A stretch of 64,000 nt of DNA from Terrirubrum flagellatum (lineage in GTDB: Bacteria > Pseudomonadota > Alphaproteobacteria > Rhizobiales > Beijerinckiaceae), in the NCBI RefSeq assembly GCF_022059845.1, contig NZ_CP091851.1:2046001-2110000 (forward strand). The letters are read 5' to 3'. Shown piece by piece: positions 18,067-25,401 of this stretch. The notes beneath the pieces are model-generated. The model was not told the DNA's origin. It did no database searches and saw only the letters and a list, made by a program, of their open reading frames with translations. The position numbers were made by a program, and so were the translations under genes. Each line of letters starts with the position of its first letter. The stretch's first letter is position 1.

Positions 18067-18663
18067 TCACGGCGCGACGAGGCTCGTCGCAATCTTCAGC
18101 CGCAGCGCGGTCGCGCCGGACGGGCGATACACCGTGTTGATCGCGGCCTCGCGAATGAGCGCGCCGGCGCCGGGGCAGCCCATCCGCGCATAAAGCGCGC
18201 GGAGCTGGTTCGATCCGCCCTCACTGAAGCGCGAGCCTTCGACCGAATTCACGAGCTGGCGCGCGGGGTGAAAGCCGAGGCCGGTGCGAGCGCTTAATCC
18301 CTCCACCACATCCGCGCCACCGACATAATGGCGGCGGACGCCGGCGACGAAGACCAGCGTGCAGGCGCTGTCGCAGACGTCATTGTTCGCGCGCATCGCG
18401 GTGGTCAGTCCGGCCTTGCGCACCATCTCGGCGATCTTCACCGCCGAATTGATCGCGCCGCCATAGCTGTAGAGATAAAGCACCCTGATCTTCTGCGCCC
18501 GCGGACGCGCCAGGAATTCGCGAAACACCTCCTCGTCGCCGGCGGCGAAACTGCCCTGGAGACGCGCTACCGGACCGTCTTCGGACAGCGAGATCGCCAC
18601 GGCCTTCTCAAACGATCCGATCAGGCCAGCGACAACCAACGCGCCCACCGCCCAAAGCCGCAT
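18067..18663 (-). CDS. Exported ClpP-like (COG3904-type) protein
   Basis: 198 residues from the ATG at 18663; the ATG at 18669 is too close to the GGGGG Shine-Dalgarno. A signal or anchor segment (LWAVGALVVAGLIGSFEKAVA) precedes a ClpP/crotonase-like domain: LYLYSYGGAINSAVKIAEMV (oxyanion GG near 68), then NNDVCDSACTLVFVAG with Ser99 as probable nucleophile, and GLGFHPAR with His132. This pattern matches predicted periplasmic ClpP-class proteins common in alphaproteobacteria. Substrates are unknown. A second Clp-fold gene lies about 300 nt upstream. Confidence 0.75.
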   Translation of the reverse strand: MRLWAVGALVVAGLIGSFEKAVAISLSEDGPVARLQGSFAAGDEEVFREFLARPRAQKIRVLYLYSYGGAINSAVKIAEMVRKAGLTTAMRANNDVCDSACTLVFVAGVRRHYVGGADVVEGLSARTGLGFHPARQLVNSVEGSRFSEGGSNQLRALYARMGCPGAGALIREAAINTVYRPSGATALRLKIATSLVAP

Positions 18664-18760
18664 CGGCATTCCCCCTTCGCATAAGCTGCGCGCACCTTAT
18701 GCGGCGAAATTATCCGCTCTCCGCCTATACCTTTATGCTCTGAGTATAAGTGGAACTATA

Positions 18761-18967
18761 TCAGTGCCAACGCTCGCCAACGATCAACGGTTCGCTCGAA
18801 TATGGTCGCCTAATCGGAGGTTCTTTTTCGAGATCTAGCCCTGCTCCCTCGATATCACGCTCAATTCCCTCGATAGAAGTGAGCAATTTATCGAGATTGT
18901 GATCTTTCTTACGCCGCTCTGCGATCTTAGCGAGATCGGTAGCAGCCTTACTAGAGGGGTGCTTCAT
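18761..18967 (-). CDS. Small charged protein coupled to the Clp-fold protease gene
   Basis: 68 residues (MKHPSSKAATDLAKIAERRK...). It is mostly helical and charged (KIAERRKKDHNLDKLLTSIE), with a Pro-rich C-terminal part (EKEPPIRRPYSSEP). Its ATG overlaps the stop of the protease gene by 4 nt (ATGA), and a strong GAGGAGG Shine-Dalgarno stands 5 nt upstream, so it is translationally coupled and very likely functions with it. No family is recognised; an adaptor, inhibitor or regulator of the protease is a guess. Confidence 0.65.
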   Translation of the reverse strand: MKHPSSKAATDLAKIAERRKKDHNLDKLLTSIEGIERDIEGAGLDLEKEPPIRRPYSSEPLIVGERWH

Positions 18968-19866
18968 ACGATCCTCCTCACGCCGCGCACCGAATGGAGA
19001 GCGGCCCGCATACCCTTTTTCGCCAGATAGTCAACGAACAGACCGTGATAGTGTCTAATGGCTTCGTTAAGCTTCGGTTCCTCACCGAAATTAGCTATTT
19101 TCAACTTTATTTCTTCACTTGCCAACTCTCGAATAGTTATTCCACGCCCATGCGAATGCCATCTCTTGGTATTGCCAAGCACATCTGCAATTTCCTCTGC
19201 ACGCTTTTTCTTATCCTCTTCTCCAACCGGAGCCTTACGATCGTTTGTTTCGGTCCAATCCTTGAATTTGTATTTAGGAAGCCAATCCTTCAGCAAAGAC
19301 TTCGCATGATCTATCGACTGCTCGATATCGAACAGCTTTGCTGGATCAAATTTCTTTATCAAAAAAGCCAATTCAGCGCGGACCTTCGAATCGTCGCCAC
19401 CCGGAGGATCATTTACTCGCTCTACGAGCTCCTGAAACTTCGCAAGATAGCCCATCCCAGGCACATAACTTCCATCTTCGGATGGATACTGCGGGTCAAT
19501 TGGCCCCAAAACTGAGTAGTAATCCATGTAAATCTCATCGCCAGAAAGGACGAGAAGAGTACCGGCTGAATAGGCAAAATTGGGGACGAAGTATTCTACA
19601 GTCGCATAGTGGCGCCGGAAGACGCTAACGATACGCTCAACCGTCTCTACAAACCCGCCATGGGTTTCGACCAACACCACCAATTTGTCTTTTGGTTTGC
19701 CGGGGCGCTCTTTAATGCCTTCAACCTCAACCCGAACCCTATCATCAACGGGTTGCTGCATAGGGGCCTTAATCAACAAAACATCGGCCTGAAGCTGCTT
19801 TCCTAATTTCGCATTGGCGTCACTGAGCGCAAACTCGATAATACTATCGGCATTAATAGTATCCAT
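18964..19866 (-). CDS. SDH-family Clp-fold serine protease (SDH_sah/DUF114-like)
   Basis: 300 residues from the ATG at 19866 (GGTGGG upstream); the frame stays open further upstream but without protein-like content. Motifs fit the serine dehydrogenase proteinase family, a relative of ClpP: oxyanion VETHGGFVETV (67-77), nucleophile Ser100 in AYSAGTLLVLSGDEIYMD, the following SVLGPIDPQYP, and WHSHGRGI with His239. It has no signal peptide, so it is probably cytosolic. Base composition is visibly richer in A/T than in neighbours, suggesting acquisition by transfer. It forms a two-gene cassette with the 68-residue protein downstream. Confidence 0.82.
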   Translation of the reverse strand: MDTINADSIIEFALSDANAKLGKQLQADVLLIKAPMQQPVDDRVRVEVEGIKERPGKPKDKLVVLVETHGGFVETVERIVSVFRRHYATVEYFVPNFAYSAGTLLVLSGDEIYMDYYSVLGPIDPQYPSEDGSYVPGMGYLAKFQELVERVNDPPGGDDSKVRAELAFLIKKFDPAKLFDIEQSIDHAKSLLKDWLPKYKFKDWTETNDRKAPVGEEDKKKRAEEIADVLGNTKRWHSHGRGITIRELASEEIKLKIANFGEEPKLNEAIRHYHGLFVDYLAKKGMRAALHSVRGVRRIV

Positions 19867-20109
19867 TCTTTGCCCACCTAGCCGAGGCGGTTTTTGGCAA
19901 TCGCGGCATGCTGTACAGCCGTAAGTCTTACAGCCCGCACGCGACCACGTGGCCGCCCGCCCTCCCCAGAGCTGACATCGGAGCAATTTCCGAGTCAGTG
20001 ATATGATGCTTAGTGCTTGCCACGGAGTCCATGGCGAATTGCGCCCGCTAGTTGGCGATCGCGCTGGCGACGATCCAATATCGGGCCGGCGATACAAATC
20101 GCCCATAAA

Positions 20110-20138
20110 TTGACATCTACGGTCGTTTGTTATATAGA
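20110..20138 (+). promoter_or_regulatory. Strong sigma-70-type promoter of metY
   Basis: A consensus TTGACA (20110-20115) and TATAGA (20133-20138) are separated by 17 nt. The expected start site is near 20145, about 30 nt before the ATG at 20177. It is one of the two best promoter matches seen in the window. Confidence 0.7.
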
Positions 20139-20150
20139 ACGTATCGTTCT
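20136..20150. promoter_or_regulatory. Palindromic operator candidate at the metY start site
   Basis: AGAACGTATCGTTCT is a perfect inverted repeat (6-bp arms, 3-nt centre). It overlaps the end of the -10 box and the predicted transcription start, the place for a repressor site. No regulator gene is adjacent. Confidence 0.5.
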
Positions 20151-20176
20151 TTAAAGCATCAGATCGGAGACGCGCC

Positions 20177-21454
20177 ATGAGCAACCAAGCCCCTGGCTTT
20201 TCGACCCTCGCCGTCCATGCCGGCGCGGCGCCTGACGCAGCCACCGGCGCGCGCGCGACGCCGATCTATCAAACCACGTCCTTCGTGTTCGACGATGTCG
20301 ATCACGCCGCGTCTTTGTTCGGCCTGCAGGCCTTCGGCAACATCTACAGCCGCATCGGCAACCCGACCAACGCGGTGCTCGAGGAGCGCGTGGCGGCGCT
20401 GGAAGGCGGCACCGCCGCGCTCGCCGTCGCGTCGGGCCATGCGGCGCAATTCCTGATCTTCCACACGCTGCTGCAGCCGGGCGACGAATTCATCGCCGGC
20501 AACAAGCTCTATGGCGGCTCGATCAACCAGTTCAATCACGCCTTCAAGAGTTTCGACTGGCGCGTGACTTTCGCCGAAGCGGATGATCCCCAGAGTTTTG
20601 AACGCGCGCTGACGCCGAAAACAAAAGCGATCTTCACAGAGTCCATCGCCAATCCCGGCGGCGTCATCGTCGACATCGAGGCGATTGCGAAAATCGCGAA
20701 GAAAGCCAACGTGCCGCTCATCGTCGACAACACCATGGCGACGCCTTACCTCATTCGGCCGTTCGAGCATGGCGCCGACCTCATCGTTCATTCCGCCACG
20801 AAATTCCTTGGCGGCCACGGCAATTCCATCGGCGGCGTGCTTGTCGATGGCGGCAAGTTCAAATGGGCGGGCGATGAACGCTACCCCTTCCTGTCGAAGC
20901 CGCGGCCGGAATATAACGGCATGGTGCTCGGCGAGACCTTCGGTGATTTCGGCTTCGCCATCGCAGCCCGCGTGCTCGGCCTGCGCGATCTCGGGCCGGC
21001 GCTCTCGCCCTTCAACGCGTTCCTCATCCTGACCGGCATCGAGACGCTGCCGCTGCGCATGCAGAAGCACAACGACAATGCGCTCATTGTTGCGAAGCAT
21101 CTCGCGAAGCACGGCGCAGTCGAATGGGTGAGCTATCCCGGCCTGCCCGAGGACAAATATTTTGAGCTCGCGAAGAAATATTCGCCGAAGGGCGCGGGCT
21201 CCGTCTTCACGATCGGGCTCAAGGGCGGCTACGACGCAGGCGTGAAGCTCGTGTCGAACCTGAAGCTGTTCTCGCATCTCGCCAATATCGGCGACACGCG
21301 CTCGCTTGTGATCCATCCCGCGTCGACGACGCACCGGCAATTGTCTGACGAGCAGAAGACGCGCGCCGGCGCCGGCCCGCAGGTGGTGCGCCTGTCGATC
21401 GGCATCGAGGATGCGGCCGACTTGATCGCGGATCTGGATCAGGCGCTGGCGTGA
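20177..21454 (+). CDS. metY: O-acetylhomoserine aminocarboxypropyltransferase / sulfhydrylase
   Basis: 425 residues. It is a PLP enzyme of the Cys/Met metabolism family that makes homocysteine from O-acetylhomoserine and sulfide (or methionine with methanethiol). Landmarks are TPIYQTTSFVFDDVDHAASL, NIYSRIGNPTNAVLEERVAA, ASGHAAQFL, NTMATPYLIRPFEHGADL, and the PLP lysine in HSATKFLGGHGNSIGG. The C-terminus has NIGDTRSLVIHPASTTH and RLSIGIED. The length and the GLQAFGNIYSR insertion favour MetY over MetB or MetZ. A strong promoter and palindrome lie just upstream. Confidence 0.92.
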   Translation: MSNQAPGFSTLAVHAGAAPDAATGARATPIYQTTSFVFDDVDHAASLFGLQAFGNIYSRIGNPTNAVLEERVAALEGGTAALAVASGHAAQFLIFHTLLQPGDEFIAGNKLYGGSINQFNHAFKSFDWRVTFAEADDPQSFERALTPKTKAIFTESIANPGGVIVDIEAIAKIAKKANVPLIVDNTMATPYLIRPFEHGADLIVHSATKFLGGHGNSIGGVLVDGGKFKWAGDERYPFLSKPRPEYNGMVLGETFGDFGFAIAARVLGLRDLGPALSPFNAFLILTGIETLPLRMQKHNDNALIVAKHLAKHGAVEWVSYPGLPEDKYFELAKKYSPKGAGSVFTIGLKGGYDAGVKLVSNLKLFSHLANIGDTRSLVIHPASTTHRQLSDEQKTRAGAGPQVVRLSIGIEDAADLIADLDQALA

Positions 21455-21535
21455 TCAGGACGCTACGCAAAAACTTGCGCTGCTTCCGATAAGCGGCGCG
21501 CTATTACCGAGACCATCCCAGGGAGGCGTCTCCGC

Positions 21536-21739
21536 TCAGAGCGTTCCGGTCGCCTTCGCCGTCGGGTCGCTCTCTTCCAGCGCCGTCGCCGATGCGTCGC
21601 GACGGCGCTTGGCGCGCTCCTGAAGCTCTCTTTCAATTGCGACGTTACTGGCGTGAAGCCGGCTGCGAGCAAGCCATGCGACGACAAGGATAATCAGCGG
21701 CGTCGCGACGAAAAATGCGTAAAGTTGCAGGGGGCTCAT
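21536..21739 (-). CDS. Small membrane protein with cytosolic tail
   Basis: 67 residues from the ATG at 21739, which overlaps the stop of the upstream gene (ATGA). One N-terminal membrane helix (LYAFFVATPLIILVVAWLA) is followed by a charged tail (ERELQERAKRRRDASATA). No family is recognised. Coupling to the 21736-22065 gene suggests a small two-subunit membrane complex. Confidence 0.5.
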   Translation of the reverse strand: MSPLQLYAFFVATPLIILVVAWLARSRLHASNVAIERELQERAKRRRDASATALEESDPTAKATGTL

Positions 21740-22065
21740 ACGCGCAGCCCTTTCAGCGCTTCTCTGGCGGTAAAGTGACAGGCAATGGTTGCCAGAATCC
21801 AAACAATGGCGGCCGGCAGAATGATCCACCAAGCGAACCTCGCGTCGTTCTGCGGACCGTACAACCAAAGGGCAAGCGGCGTCGCCACCCCGACGGTCGC
21901 GCACATCGTGCCCAAACGATCCCATGTTCCAGCGATGAGCTTCCTCTCCTCGTTCCAGATCATGACCTGACGAGCGGTGAGCTGAGGGTCAGGATCGATA
22001 TCGTTTGCAACCGCAGGTCGCCGACTGGCGCGAACGCGCTGCTCTTCTGATGAGTCGTCAGCCAT
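21736..22065 (-). CDS. Small two-helix membrane protein
   Basis: 109 residues from the ATG at 22065; a TTG at 22107 would add 14 residues. A hydrophilic N-terminus (MADDSSEEQRVRASRRPA) is followed by QVMIWNEERKLIAGTWDRL and two hydrophobic segments (LGTMCATVGVATPLALWLYG and FAWWIILPAAIVWILATIA). It precedes and overlaps the gene at 21536. The function is unknown. Confidence 0.5.
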   Translation of the reverse strand: MADDSSEEQRVRASRRPAVANDIDPDPQLTARQVMIWNEERKLIAGTWDRLGTMCATVGVATPLALWLYGPQNDARFAWWIILPAAIVWILATIACHFTAREALKGLRV

Positions 22066-22178
22066 CCCGCTACTCGCCGCCGCGTTGCGTTCGGAAATCT
22101 CAAGCAAGCGCTGGCGTGAGCCGGACGCAGATCGCGAGCGTGCCGTAACTCTACCAGAGCAGCGTCACGCTGTCAAGA

Positions 22179-22808
22179 TTATTTTCCTATGAGCGCAAAG
22201 ACTGCGCTGGTCGCCGTCCCGCCGATCGACTGGCCGAAATCGGGAACGGGATAGTCCGCCAGCTTGCGCAGGCGATCGGCCGGCAGTCCGACGCGGCCGG
22301 GATCGCCGGCGAGGACATCGACGCCGGCTGCAAGGCAGCGATCGAGAAACGCGGTGACGCGCGCGCCCAGCGCGCGCTCGTAGAAGAGATCGCCGGCGCA
22401 AACGATGTCGGCTGCCGGCGGCGGTCCCTCGAGAATGTCGGCGCAGAGCGCGCTCACCACGACGCCATTCGCTGCGGCGTTGAGTTCGATCGCGGCGATG
22501 GCGTTGGGATCGATATCGACTGATGTCACCACAGCGGCGCCGGCCTTCGCCGCCGCGATGGCGACAAGGCCGCCGCCCGCGCCGAGATCGAGCATGCGGC
22601 GGCCGGCGACGACATCGGGATGATCGAGGATATAGCGCGCGAGCGCGACGCCGCCGGCCCAGGGATAGGCCCAGTAAGGCGACGCCGCGCCCGGCGAGCC
22701 TTCGGCCAGTCGCCGCAAGCCGCTGCCGGCATGCGCGGCGTAGAGCCTGATTTCAGGAAGAAGCGGCGGCGATTCCAGCCGGAGGTTCGCCGCGATGAAA
22801 GCCTTCAC
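22179..22808 (-). CDS. Class I SAM methyltransferase (COG3897 / ETFB-lysine methyltransferase-like)
   Basis: 209 residues from a GTG at 22808, chosen because protein-like sequence (VKAFIAANLRLESPPLLPEI) begins there, 14 nt after the ctaA stop. The family hallmark is SPYWAYPWAGGVALARYIL, followed by SAM motif I MLDLGAGGGLVAIAAAKAGA, the acidic VTSVDIDPNAIAAIELNAAANG and VCAGDLFYERALG. Relatives methylate lysines of electron-transfer flavoprotein beta subunit or are annotated as nicotinamide N-methylase; the substrate here is not known. Confidence 0.82.
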   Translation of the reverse strand: MKAFIAANLRLESPPLLPEIRLYAAHAGSGLRRLAEGSPGAASPYWAYPWAGGVALARYILDHPDVVAGRRMLDLGAGGGLVAIAAAKAGAAVVTSVDIDPNAIAAIELNAAANGVVVSALCADILEGPPPAADIVCAGDLFYERALGARVTAFLDRCLAAGVDVLAGDPGRVGLPADRLRKLADYPVPDFGQSIGGTATSAVFALIGK

Positions 22809-22822
22809 GTCGAGCAGGCGCC

Positions 22823-23923
22823 TCAGGCGCCCGCCCTCGCGCCGACGCGCGCGCCGGTGGCGCGCGCGAGATGGATCGTCGCCATGGTCAGCACCACCAT
22901 CGCATAGGCCTGATGGGCCAAGCCCGCCCAGAGCGGCACGGCGAGCAGCAGCGTCGCAATTCCAAGCGCCGCCTGCCCCGTGAACAAGGCCGCCAGCGCC
23001 CTCGCCCGTTTCGTGAAGGACGAGCCGGGAAGCGCGCGCGATGCGAAAACCGCGTGGAGGATGGCGACGATCACGAGCAGATAGGCGCCGAGCCGGTGGT
23101 TGAACTGAACCAGCGGAATATTGTCGACGAAATTCTCGATGAAGGGCGTCTTCGCGAAGAGTTGCTCGGCAGGCAAAACCCACTGCCCGTCCATCAGCGG
23201 CCAGGTGTTGTAGTTGAGGCCGGCGCGCGAACCGGCGACGAGACCGCCAAGCGCGATCTGGAACAAGGTCAGCGCGAGCACGATCCACGCGCCGGCGCGC
23301 AAGCCCGAGGTCGCTGGCTTCTCAGTCGCGCGCGGCGGCGTCATCGCGACCGCCATCGCCGCGAGCGACATCAGGAACAGCGAGGCGAAGACGAGATGCA
23401 GCGTCAGCTTCACCGGCGCGACGGCGATCATGCCGGGCTGCAACCCCGATGCGACCATGATCCAGCCGATCGCCCCCTGCAGTCCCAGCAGCAATCCCAC
23501 GGCGAAGAGCAGCGCCGTCGCGCGCAGGCTTAACGTCCGGCGGATCGCGAACCAGAGGAAGCCTGCGAGATAGACGAGCCCGATCAGCCGACCGAGCTGA
23601 CGGTGGCTCCACTCCCACCAGTAGATGAACTGGAACTCGCCAAGCGTCATGCCCTTGTTGAGAAGCTCGTATTGCGGGATCTGCCGGTAGCGTTCGAACT
23701 CGGCCAGCCAGTCGGCGTTGGAGAGCGGCGGCAGCGCGCCGGAGATCGGCTTCCATTCCGTGATCGAGAGGCCGGAGCCGGTCAGGCGCGTCGCGCCGCC
23801 GATGGTGATCATCAGCAGCACCAGACCCAGCGTCAGCCACAGCCAGGCGCGCACAGGCGCCAGCGGATCGCGCGCCTTCGCGACTGCCAGGTCGGCGGGA
23901 TGGAGTTCGCTCGCCAGCGACAT
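22823..23923 (-). CDS. ctaA: Heme A synthase (COX15/CtaA)
   Basis: 366 residues, an integral membrane protein with eight predicted helices. It oxidises heme O to heme A for cytochrome aa3 oxidase. Landmarks are GGATRLTGSGLSITEWKPI, PPLSNADWLAEFERYRQIP, FIYWWEWSHRQLGRLIGLVY (heme-ligand His residues), QGAIGWIMVASGL, LTLHLVFASL, TWPLMDGQWVLP, and NIPLVQFNHRLGAYLLVIV. This long type-2 form is typical of alphaproteobacteria and mitochondria. Confidence 0.95.
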   Translation of the reverse strand: MSLASELHPADLAVAKARDPLAPVRAWLWLTLGLVLLMITIGGATRLTGSGLSITEWKPISGALPPLSNADWLAEFERYRQIPQYELLNKGMTLGEFQFIYWWEWSHRQLGRLIGLVYLAGFLWFAIRRTLSLRATALLFAVGLLLGLQGAIGWIMVASGLQPGMIAVAPVKLTLHLVFASLFLMSLAAMAVAMTPPRATEKPATSGLRAGAWIVLALTLFQIALGGLVAGSRAGLNYNTWPLMDGQWVLPAEQLFAKTPFIENFVDNIPLVQFNHRLGAYLLVIVAILHAVFASRALPGSSFTKRARALAALFTGQAALGIATLLLAVPLWAGLAHQAYAMVVLTMATIHLARATGARVGARAGA

Positions 23924-24061
23924 GAGGTCCTAGTCTAAAGGCCAAGTCGCGGGGTTGTCGCCCGCCGCCGCCGCCGACATAGTCCCGGCCGCTTCGCGGC
24001 TCAACCGCGACAGGCGTCACACGACATTTGGCCGCATGTTGGGGCGGCGGAGAGAAAATTG

Positions 24062-24280
24062 ATGAAGCGCCGCCAGCGCAAACTCTTCGGCACGATCTTC
24101 ATGATCGTTTTCGTGATCTTCTACGCCCTGATCGTCACCGCGATCGCGCCGCGCATCCTGCTCGACGGCTCCCGGATCGTGCAGATGATCTTCTATGTCG
24201 TCGCCGGCCTCGCCTGGGGCATTCCGCTGTTTCCGCTCATCCGCTGGATGGAGCGGCGCGGCGCGGGCGAGACGGAATAA
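24062..24280 (+). CDS. DUF2842 small membrane protein
   Basis: 72 residues from the ATG at 24062 (GGAGAG upstream); the TTG just before it is less likely. Two membrane helices (LFGTIFMIVFVIFYALIVTAIAP split by a short loop from IVQMIFYVVAGLAWGIPLFP) match the DUF2842 family, which is confined to alphaproteobacteria. A WMERRG tail ends the protein. The function is unknown; it is often found near ctaA. Confidence 0.82.
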   Translation: MKRRQRKLFGTIFMIVFVIFYALIVTAIAPRILLDGSRIVQMIFYVVAGLAWGIPLFPLIRWMERRGAGETE

Positions 24281-25333
24281 CTAAGCGGCGCTGACGCGAC
24301 GCCCCCTGTTCCAGAGCGCGAAGGGCAAGCCGGTCAGCAGCGCATCGACCTGCGCGATCGACTGGTAGCGGCCATTGATCGAGAGCCGCGGCAGCGCCGT
24401 CAGATGTTCAGCATGTTCGGGAAAGAGCATGCCGGGCCGCGTGGTCACGGCGCTGGCGTAGCCTGCCGCTGCGGCGAGCTGGAATTCACGCGGCCCCGCG
24501 CTGCCGCGATCGCCGACGGGATAAGCGAGATGGCGGACGGGCTTTCCCGTCAGCGCTTCGAGTTGCGCCTTGGGCTCAATGATTTCCGCGCGTGCTTTCT
24601 CGCCGTCGATCTTCGCCAGCATGGGATGCGTGCGCGTATGCGCGCCGATCGCGACGAGCGGATCGCGCGACAATTCCGCAATCTCGCCGCCATTAAGGCA
24701 AAGCTCTTCAACCAGCGCGCGGCGATCGACATGCGCGCGCTGCGAGAGTTCGCTCGCAACACGATCGACTTCGTCCTGCGGCGACGCCCTCAACTTCGCC
24801 AGCAGGATTTCGGCGACGCGGTTCTTTTCACTCTCGGTCGAAGTCGAAAGGCGCAGATGCTCGCCGCCGAGCGCGATCTCAATCGTCGACAACCGACGCA
24901 CCGCCTCCTCGATCTCCGGCCACCACAGCCGCGCCGAGCGATCGATGAAGCCGGTGGTCGCGAACATTGTCATCGGCGCCCTCTCGCGTGTCAGGATCGG
25001 CAGCGCCCATTCGACCGTATCGCGATAGCCGTCATCGAAGGTGAGCGCCGCAATGGGCCGATCGGTCTCGCCTACGCGCACCCGCTCGATAGCTTCGTCG
25101 AGCGAAGCCAGCAGCCAGCCCCGGCGCTTCAGGAGTTGCAGCACATCGTCGAGGAATTCCGGCGTGATTTCGAGTTCGCGGTTCGGCGCATAGGCGGAGG
25201 CGCGCGCCGGCCTGACATGATGCAGCATGAGGATCGCGCCGAGCCCCTGGGTCAGCGGCGCGGCGGCGCGCGCCAGCCCGGTCGCCCGGCAGGCGGCGAA
25301 TCCGGCCCCGATCATGGTCTGCTTCCAGCTCAT
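24281..25333 (-). CDS. Polysaccharide deacetylase (NodB-type)
   Basis: 350 residues from the ATG at 25333; an ATG at 25363 adds 10 residues. The NodB homology domain shows LMLHHVRPA, the TFDDGYRDT metal-binding motif, FATTGFIDRSARLWW, and IGAHTRTHPMLAKID (the H-x4-H metal ligands). HLAYPVGDRGSAGPREFQLA gives the last motif. It is expected to remove acetyl groups from a polysaccharide; with no clear signal peptide the location is uncertain. It is divergent from an acetyltransferase gene 68 nt away. Confidence 0.87.
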   Translation of the reverse strand: MSWKQTMIGAGFAACRATGLARAAAPLTQGLGAILMLHHVRPARASAYAPNRELEITPEFLDDVLQLLKRRGWLLASLDEAIERVRVGETDRPIAALTFDDGYRDTVEWALPILTRERAPMTMFATTGFIDRSARLWWPEIEEAVRRLSTIEIALGGEHLRLSTSTESEKNRVAEILLAKLRASPQDEVDRVASELSQRAHVDRRALVEELCLNGGEIAELSRDPLVAIGAHTRTHPMLAKIDGEKARAEIIEPKAQLEALTGKPVRHLAYPVGDRGSAGPREFQLAAAAGYASAVTTRPGMLFPEHAEHLTALPRLSINGRYQSIAQVDALLTGLPFALWNRGRRVSAA

Positions 25334-25401
25334 GCCGGGACCATGCCAGCGAAGGCTCAACAATCGGTTGGCGCCGGACGCCGCTTCGGCGCGAGAAGGT
25401 C

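Larger units (their letters stand above)
19867..20176. other. Divergent intergenic region, metY side with promoter
   Basis: No gene is supported here. The right 70 nt contain the promoter and palindrome listed separately. The left part, upstream of the protease gene, shows no clear promoter boxes or repeats. Confidence 0.6.

Noticed and set aside
19867-20244. Upstream extension of the SDH-protease frame
   Set aside because: The frame stays open but the translation is not protein-like and would cross the metY promoter and start; the ATG at 19866 has a ribosome site.
22809-23288. N-terminal extension of the methyltransferase frame
   Set aside because: It lies within ctaA in another frame; protein-like sequence starts at the GTG at 22808.
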